Positions 58,040 to 64,000 of a stretch of DNA of 64,000 nucleotides are shown here, in pieces. The notes under the pieces are model-generated. The model saw only the letters and a program-made list of their open reading frames with translations. It had not been told where the DNA came from and did not search any database. The stretch comes from Dacryopinax spathularia (Eukaryota > Basidiomycota > Dacrymycetes > Dacrymycetales > Dacrymycetaceae): NCBI GenBank assembly GCA_037974965.1, contig JBBPFI010000003.1:992001-1056000 (forward strand), read 5' to 3'. Both the position numbers and the translations under genes were made by a program. Numbering within the stretch: position 1 is the stretch's first letter; the number at the start of each line of letters is the position of its first letter.

Positions 58040-59146
58040 CTACACCCGCGCGGCCTTCCTCCGGAGGTCCCGCTCCTCAGAAATGGACAACTTGGTACCC
58101 TTGCCCTTCGGCAGAGAGACCCAGGGCTTCGGACCGTCCCCGATGACGAAGATGTTGCCTATCCTGCAGAAGGAATGAGCAAAGCACTACCAGAATTCAT
58201 ATTACGATGCTTACCGGGTGGCGAAGGTCCTGTCAAGAACGTCCCTGACGTGGACAATGTCGAAACCACCAATGTGTCTCTCCCTGTTAACGATCACACC
58301 AACACGGCCCATGTTACGACCACCGGTAACCATGCACACATTGCCGGTATCGAACTTGACGAAATCGGTGATCTTGCCGGTCTCAAGGTCGAACTTAACG
58401 GAGTCGTTGACCTTGATAAGGGGATCAGGGTAGCGGATGGTGCGGCCATCGTGCGTGACGATATAAGGAACACCCTTGGCGCCAATGGCATGCTTCCGAA
58501 CCTTGAGGAGCTTGTAGGAGGCTTCCTCCGGGGTGATACGGTGGATGGTGAAGCGACCCTTAACGTCGTAAAGGAGACGGAAGTGCTCCCCCGACTTCTC
58601 GATCGAAACGACGTCCATGAAGCCAGTCGGGTAGGTGCTGTCAGTGCGAACTTTGCCGTCCACCTTGATCAGGCGCTGCATCACGATCGCGGTGACCTCG
58701 CGACCGGTCAAAGCGTATTTCAAGCGGTTCCGCAGGAAAATAACAAGAGGAAGAGATTCGCGGAGTTTGTGGGGACCAGGGGAAGGGCGGGGGGCCTACG
58801 CAGCAGAGTGAGCAGACTGAGATGTTCAGAAGGGACGGGGACGCACGTAGGTCCCGGACAGCTTGTCCAGCATCCATGAGCTGGGAGCGGCTAGGCGCTT
58901 GAGATGCTTCTTCGGACCGCGACCCTATAAACAAACACAATTGTCAGCGGCATGTTCGAAAGTTGAGTGCAGAGCCTGGGCGAGCTGAGAGCCACCGAGG
59001 GAGAGCACCGTCACGAGCACATCCATCCATCATCCATCGCATCCATCCACCTCGTCACTCCGTTCTTTCGCCCACTCTTTCCCTGTGATGCTCTCCCCTG
59101 GCTACACCCGGTATCCTCAACATGATTGGAAAGAGGTATTCACCAT
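58040..59146 (-). CDS. RPS4: 40S ribosomal protein eS4
   Basis: Exons 59146-59144 (just the ATG), 58924-58847, 58795-58215 and 58163-58040 give 261 residues, the usual eS4 length. The sequence is highly conserved: [20 protein letters not shown], then [30 protein letters not shown] and [15 protein letters not shown] (KOW-type), ending LRRKAARV. It belongs to the small ribosomal subunit and binds rRNA through its S4-like and KOW regions. The first intron (219 bp, immediately after the ATG) is typical of fungal ribosomal-protein genes and contains a CATC-rich microsatellite near 59020-59050. Other introns are 51 bp. It is divergent from the G-patch gene. Confidence 0.97.
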
Positions 59147-59407
59147 TGTCGATAGCTTGAGGACGACGAGGAGGAAGGCGAGGTCGACGGGGACGAGGTT
59201 TTCTGGGTTCAGGTGAGCGGAGGCAGAATACCTTGCAACGGTCTTGCTGCAGGTGGCGATGCTTCCACAGGTTCCGCTTTCTCCGGGCTCGGCTCCGGAA
59301 TTCGCCACTCTAGTCATACGTCAGTAAGACGGGACAAGTCACCTCAACTATTCCTACCGCCAACTCTTCTCGGCATCATACCCTCCTGCAGCAATAGCTG
59401 CTGCCAT
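59147..59407. promoter_or_regulatory. Bidirectional promoter region, RPS4 and splicing-factor gene
   Basis: 261 bp between the divergent ATGs. No CCCTAA-type element was seen here. A pyrimidine-rich stretch lies before the plus-strand ATG. Confidence 0.5.
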
Positions 59408-62407
59408 ATGGCTAGACGAAAGCAGAAGTTCCTGTCGGACGATGACTCGTCTGAGTACTCTGGCGCCGAGGACGAAGTAGACGATTTCGATCCGGACGAG
59501 AACGAAGACCAGCGTGCGGAACGTGAGCTGTTCCGCAATCCGTACGCTCGCAATAAGAAGCGCAAGCGACGGGACGGCGACGGCGAAGACGATGAGGACG
59601 AAGGCTTTGGAGGCCGTCAGAAGCCGGCCAGGAAACGAACGGACTGGACGAAGGCACCCAATTTCGTTAGCGGAGGCGCGAAGGAGGTGGCATCCGTTGT
59701 CGATGACTTGGGCGAATCTAGCGAGGAAGCTGGTGGCGACGGGAAGCGCTCTGATGCTGAGGATGTGTCTATGGCCGGGGATTCTAGCGACAGTGACCAA
59801 GCTGAGGAGGGTGGTGCATCCGCTGGAGAAGAGCATATGGACCTCTTGGAGGAAGACGAGCCGGCTCCAGAACCACGAGTGCGGGAAGTCAGTGAGGAGG
59901 AGGAGGCTAAGCCGGCACGGTCTGGTTTTGGCGCGGCCCGTTCCATGATGTCTGCGTTCTCGTCTGGCGGGGCGTCTCCTTCTGCTGCGCCGTCTCCGGC
60001 AGAAGCGGCCGCCACTCCTCGTGGTGGCATAGGTTCCCGCAGTGGCATTGGCGCCGGACCAGGCAACATTGGGTCTAGCGCCGCTGCCTCGACACTTCCG
60101 ACCCAATTCGGCTCTTCTACCCCGGCTGAACGACCTAGACAATCCTTCCTCCGGTCAGGAACACCTACCGCTCCCGCTCCGGTCAACCTGACTCCCGCTG
60201 AGAAGCGGCATTTCGACTCCCTCCAGAACACCTTCGGCGCCAAGCTCATGGCCAAGATGGGATGGCAAGCTGGCCAGGGATTGGGTGTCGAGGGGAAGGG
60301 CATCGTCACACCGATCGAGACCAAACTCCGACCAACTAAGGCTGGTATCGCATTCCGCGGATTCAAGGAAAAAACGGAGCAGAGCAAGGTGGAAGCAAAG
60401 CGAAGAGGCGAGAAGGTCAGCGATGATGAAGAGACGCGTCCAAGCAGGGGGAAGAAACAACGAGCGGACCGAAGCGAGATGTGGAAGAAGCCAGCAAAGA
60501 AGGCGAAGGTCAAGGTCGAGCACAAAACCTACGAGGAGCTTATTAGGGAAGCCGGTGGAGAAGCCTCGACCTCTGCCCCGGGTATTGGCCCCATCATTGA
60601 CGCTACCGGACCACAAATGCGGGAACTCTCCTCACTCTCCGAAGCAACCGCTTCATGGGCCCCAACCGCCGATCCCACCCGCTTACCGGAAGTGCGGCAC
60701 AACCTCCGCGTTATCGTTGATATGGCTAAGGGGGATCTGGATGTCCTCGCTCGCGAAGGAAAGACTTTGGATGAGCGTGGAAAGTTCCTCGCAGCCGAGG
60801 GCAAGCGACTTGGTGCCATTATACGTCAAGAAGCAGAACGTACGTGCACGTCCCTTTCCACGCTTGTTAACTGCGACTCAATTCTTTTTGGGCCAGTAAT
60901 CGCACGGTTGCAGAGAATTCGGGTCATTGTCGACCAAATAGCCGAAGATGCGAAGGAGGTCGCGGGGATTTACGAACCAACTCTCGAACCTTTCGAACAA
61001 TCATTCGAGAAGTTGTTAAAAGATTTCACGGACGACTACGAAAAGTTCGGATTGGATGAAGTCATCGTGGGTGCCATAAACCCCGTGATCAAGCGGATGG
61101 TTGCGAACTGGGATCCCTTATCCGACCCCGAAACGCTGACTGCACCATTCCATCGGTGGAAACAAACGTTCCGTCTCAGACCTGCGCAGCCCCCTGAATC
61201 GCAGATCGAACTGCACAGTCGTTACTCAGCCAAGCCTCCCAATGGTCAAGAGAACGCGAATGTCATGACGGCATACGAAAGTATGATGTGGAACGTTTGG
61301 CTACCTAAAGTCCGATCTACCATAAACAATTCATGGGATCCGACCGATCCGGACGCCGCCATTCGGTTGTACAAGACGTGGTCGCCTCTTTTGCCCGATT
61401 TCATCCAAGCCAATATCCTCGATCAGCTCGTGCTCCCAAAACTTTCGAAATGTGTAGCGGAATGGAACTGGCGTAAATCTGTGCCTTTGCACTCTTTCGT
61501 CTTTCCTTGGTTGGAATATCTTGAGCTGCGCTCGGAACAACTGCTCGACGACTGCAAACGCAAAGTCAAGGCGGTGCTTAAAAACTGGAACGTTGAAGAC
61601 GGTGTATGGACTCAAGTCACCGCATGGCGCGAGGTCTTTCCCACGGCCGAATGGGACAACATGTTGATTAAGCTCATTGTTCCCAAGCTTGGCGCTACAC
61701 TGCGGGAAGACTTCAAAGTCAACCCGCGCGATCAGAAAATGGAGCCACTTGACCGTGTTCTGGCATGGAAGGACGTGATACGACCCTCGGTCATGGGACA
61801 GATCCTCGAGAAGGAATTCTTCCCGAAGTGGCTTAATACCTTGCACTTCTGGCTTGTACAACCGAAAACGAGCTTTGAAGACGTGGCGCAATGGTACGTA
61901 CGCCCTCCACGATTACCTTCCTATCTTACCTGCTCCTCTAGGTATTCATTCTGGAAAGGGTATATGCCGCCCAGCATCGCAAAGCTGGAATCGGTTGAAC
62001 AAGGCTTCAATCGCGGTCTGCACCTGATGAACATGGCAATTGAGCTGGGTACCAAGGCAGCGGACCAGTTACCCAAGCCAGACGCTCTACTTCCCAAGAA
62101 GGCCGCTCCCGCCGCCAAGCCTTACGAGGTTCGGCCCAAAGGTGTACCGCCCGCTGCGGAGGTTACTTTCCGGTCAATCGTGGAAGACTTCGTGGCAGCG
62201 CACAATTTGCTCTTCATTCCTACAGGTCAGGCGCATGAAAAGTCGCGCATGCCACTCTATCGCGTATCGCCGAATATCGATGGCAGAGGGGGTATCACGG
62301 TGTATCTGTTAGATGATGCCGTCTGGGCGCAGGAAGGATTGGAATGGCGAGCGATCAGTCTAGAAGAGATGGTGTTAAGGGCTAATCGAGCTGGAGCTCG
62401 CCGATGA
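59408..62407 (+). CDS. G-patch and GCFC domain splicing factor, TFIP11/Ntr1-like (964 aa)
   Basis: Exons 59408-60839, 60897-61893 and 61942-62407; introns 57 and 48 bp; phases agree. The N-terminus is acidic and charged (SDDDSSEYSGAEDEVDDFD, then KKRKRRDGDG), as in the family. The G-patch is at about residues 272-320 (GAKLMAKMGWQAGQGLG, then GKGIVTPIETKLRPTKAGI). The GCFC region fills about residues 430-900 (MVANWDPLSDPET, LLPDFIQANILDQLVLPKL, WNVEDGVWTQVTAWR). The C-terminus matches the family end (VYLLDDAVWAQEGLEWRAIS). Family members activate the DEAH helicase Prp43 to dismantle the post-splicing lariat spliceosome in the nucleus. ATG 59408 is preferred over an upstream in-frame reading, which lacks family similarity. 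Confidence 0.92.
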   Translation: MARRKQKFLSDDDSSEYSGAEDEVDDFDPDENEDQRAERELFRNPYARNKKRKRRDGDGEDDEDEGFGGRQKPARKRTDWTKAPNFVSGGAKEVASVVDDLGESSEEAGGDGKRSDAEDVSMAGDSSDSDQAEEGGASAGEEHMDLLEEDEPAPEPRVREVSEEEEAKPARSGFGAARSMMSAFSSGGASPSAAPSPAEAAATPRGGIGSRSGIGAGPGNIGSSAAASTLPTQFGSSTPAERPRQSFLRSGTPTAPAPVNLTPAEKRHFDSLQNTFGAKLMAKMGWQAGQGLGVEGKGIVTPIETKLRPTKAGIAFRGFKEKTEQSKVEAKRRGEKVSDDEETRPSRGKKQRADRSEMWKKPAKKAKVKVEHKTYEELIREAGGEASTSAPGIGPIIDATGPQMRELSSLSEATASWAPTADPTRLPEVRHNLRVIVDMAKGDLDVLAREGKTLDERGKFLAAEGKRLGAIIRQEAERTCTSLSTLVNCDSILFGPVIARLQRIRVIVDQIAEDAKEVAGIYEPTLEPFEQSFEKLLKDFTDDYEKFGLDEVIVGAINPVIKRMVANWDPLSDPETLTAPFHRWKQTFRLRPAQPPESQIELHSRYSAKPPNGQENANVMTAYESMMWNVWLPKVRSTINNSWDPTDPDAAIRLYKTWSPLLPDFIQANILDQLVLPKLSKCVAEWNWRKSVPLHSFVFPWLEYLELRSEQLLDDCKRKVKAVLKNWNVEDGVWTQVTAWREVFPTAEWDNMLIKLIVPKLGATLREDFKVNPRDQKMEPLDRVLAWKDVIRPSVMGQILEKEFFPKWLNTLHFWLVQPKTSFEDVAQWYVRPPRLPSYLTCSSRYSFWKGYMPPSIAKLESVEQGFNRGLHLMNMAIELGTKAADQLPKPDALLPKKAAPAAKPYEVRPKGVPPAAEVTFRSIVEDFVAAHNLLFIPTGQAHEKSRMPLYRVSPNIDGRGGITVYLLDDAVWAQEGLEWRAISLEEMVLRANRAGARR

Positions 62408-63166
62408 TAACAACATCTGTAATATCAACCAATGTATTTCTTGTAGACTGTGTTCCGAGGGCTGGGTGTTCGCTTTTTCTACTTATTCCGCTAACAATGA
62501 CAAGGTACCCTCACGCCAGCCTCGCTGAGATGTGAACCAACGGGCGTCACCATGGCCACGGGGTCCTAACTCGGCACAGCACTGCCTCCCAAGGCGTCGA
62601 CAACGAAGTTCTCCAAATTGTTCCCGTGACAGTCGTCGCTGGTCATAGCAAGCAAAAAGTACGTTCCCTTTTACACCGTGAAGGCCATCATTTTCCAACA
62701 ATCTTCATGCCTGCCAGGTATCTGTTCAACAGGAGGATCGGCGCAACATACAAACCTATTTCAAGCGATTCCATTCCATGGTTCGTTGGGGAGACCTTGC
62801 ACGTGCGACTCACTGCGGCTGGTCCTGAGCGTTGTTATGAGCATCGGTCGAGCCAGGCCAGTGCGGCGTTATTGTCTTTGTTCACCAGGGCCAACATCTA
62901 TGAGGCTGTCCCTTAAGTATGTGGAGGCCAGTCCATGTCGACCGCTGGCCCGTGCGTACTGATCTCGACAAAGGAGGTATTCCTTTCTGATGCTACGCTT
63001 TGGCCTTTCCCAATCTGGAGCACAGGTTCTGACGATATTGACGACGTCGTCCCTGAGGAGACAAAAGACCTTCTGGGCCCGTATAACAAGCTGCATCAAC
63101 CCCGTGCGAGATACTGAATCCTTTGGACGTATCTTCTGCCCAAGTCGCGCCCACCTGACTTCCAGG
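62408..63166. other. Intergenic, no gene seen
   Basis: A 759-bp tandem gap between the splicing-factor gene and the membrane-protein gene. Short ORFs on both strands show no motif. Confidence 0.45.
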
Positions 63167-64000
63167 ATGGTGACATTGAAGTCCAGAAAGTTTTGGATCC
63201 CTGTTGCCTCGTTCGTTTTGCATGCCGCTCTTGTTCTCGTCCACGCCGCTCTGGTCGCCATCGGCTCCTACCATCTAGAGCACAATGTCTCCATGGCCCT
63301 TGGGATATCTTCTGACCGCGCCGGCATTATCATCGTGGTAGTATCCCAGACATTTGTGACGGCAAGTGCAATCCCACGCCGTCCCCTACTTTGCTCATAG
63401 ACGTTTAGCTATACACGGCCGCTATGCTGAGCATAGTTCAGCAATTAGCGTTGCGCCGAGACCTCGACACCATCGAGAGCGTTACGAAACTCCATGATCA
63501 GAACGAAGCCTGGTCCGGTTTGGGATCAGCGCTACGGGCGCTCACTCGGCAACTGGATCTCCCGACCGGCTTCTTCGGCTTGTTTTGCATCCTCACCTAC
63601 CTCGGTGGCTTATCTGGGCTGCACGTCACCACCCCGGCTCTATTCAACATACAGCCTTACAATCGGACGTATGATGTAACATTGAACGCGACGTCGAGTC
63701 TGCCGGTTATTCGTGATCTTGCGGATTTCCAGTAAGTTTCCAGATTCAGCCCCATCTGAGCAGCAATCTTATGGAATATCGCCGTTGCTAATAGGTCAAA
63801 TGACATGATCGCTATGCTCTCACTGCTTCCCGGGTTTCGATATGACAATGGCACTACTAATCGAATTGGAGTACAAGGTAACACACTGTATGACGTTGTA
63901 TCGGATACGAACACCGCTGGAACCGCCAATGTCTCTGCCGTCACCCTCAATATCGGATGCTCGCCTTTCGATGTCGCCTCCAACGTTCCGTTGTATGCAG
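63167..64000 (+). CDS. Multi-pass membrane protein of an agaricomycete family, cut by the right edge
   Basis: Exons 63167-63361, 63409-63731 and 63795-64000 (continues). The first intron (63362-63408) uses a GC donor (GCAAGT...TTTAG). The second is a normal GT-AG. The N-terminus has a membrane helix (IPVASFVLHAALVLVHAALV), then a second hydrophobic stretch (GIIIVVVSQTFVT). A third follows (GFFGLFCILTYLGGLSGLHV). After HVTTPALFNIQPYN comes an Asn/Thr-rich, probably extracellular part with N-glycosylation sites (NRTY, NATS, NGTT) and NTLYDVVSDTNTAGTANVSA. Related proteins of unknown function are common in Agaricomycetes, from memory. The 3' end is outside the window. Confidence 0.7.

Noticed and set aside
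1-64000. tRNA, rRNA or other structured RNA genes
   Set aside because: I scanned for obvious tRNA T-loop and rRNA words by eye and found nothing convincing. A covariance-model search could still find some.

Overview
The window is nuclear DNA from a filamentous basidiomycete, most likely an Agaricomycete. The evidence is dense spliceosomal introns (mostly 45-65 bp), a Plavaka-type transposase, two DUF6532-type proteins, a TPR-like/CHAT protein, and TTAGGG-type repeats. All gene models were built by hand: ATG starts, GT-AG junctions and reading phase were checked exon by exon, so they are predictions, not transcripts.

The window divides near 41 kb. LEFT BLOCK (1-41 kb) is accessory. In order it holds: a Plavaka transposase running off the left edge; an F-box protein; a 1000-aa DUF6532 protein; several lineage-type hypothetical proteins; an intact PIF1-like helicase (16446-18781); two large paralogous proteins with a deaminase-like HAE/CxxC signature (19128-21323 and 24101-26768), facing each other across a 2 kb minisatellite block (21.65-23.68 kb); coiled-coil and low-complexity hypotheticals, one with a long Pro-Ile-Gln repeat; a recent 585-bp duplication (31216-31800 and 37153-37736); and a second DUF6532 protein. 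Most of these genes look intact. Several models need introns of only 32-38 bp, which I did not need in the right block.

BOUNDARY (about 40.9-41.9 kb): a gene-free stretch with a 20-bp tandem motif, an AT-rich segment, a degenerate interstitial telomeric repeat (41403-41469) and three perfect short inverted repeats, one with 21-bp arms.

RIGHT BLOCK (41.9-64 kb) is core-like: a secreted fasciclin-domain protein, a DUF2015 membrane protein, an F-BAR/RhoGAP protein, a secreted GH16 glucanase, a TPR-like/CHAT protein, a Cue2-like Smr-domain protein, ribosomal protein eS4, a TFIP11/Ntr1-like G-patch splicing factor and a partial multi-pass membrane protein.

Together this reads as a subtelomere-like accessory region (helicase, transposon, repeats, expanded families) joined to a conserved chromosome arm. 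The best candidates for something undescribed are the deaminase-like pair with its inverted-repeat minisatellite, and the structured telomeric-repeat junction.
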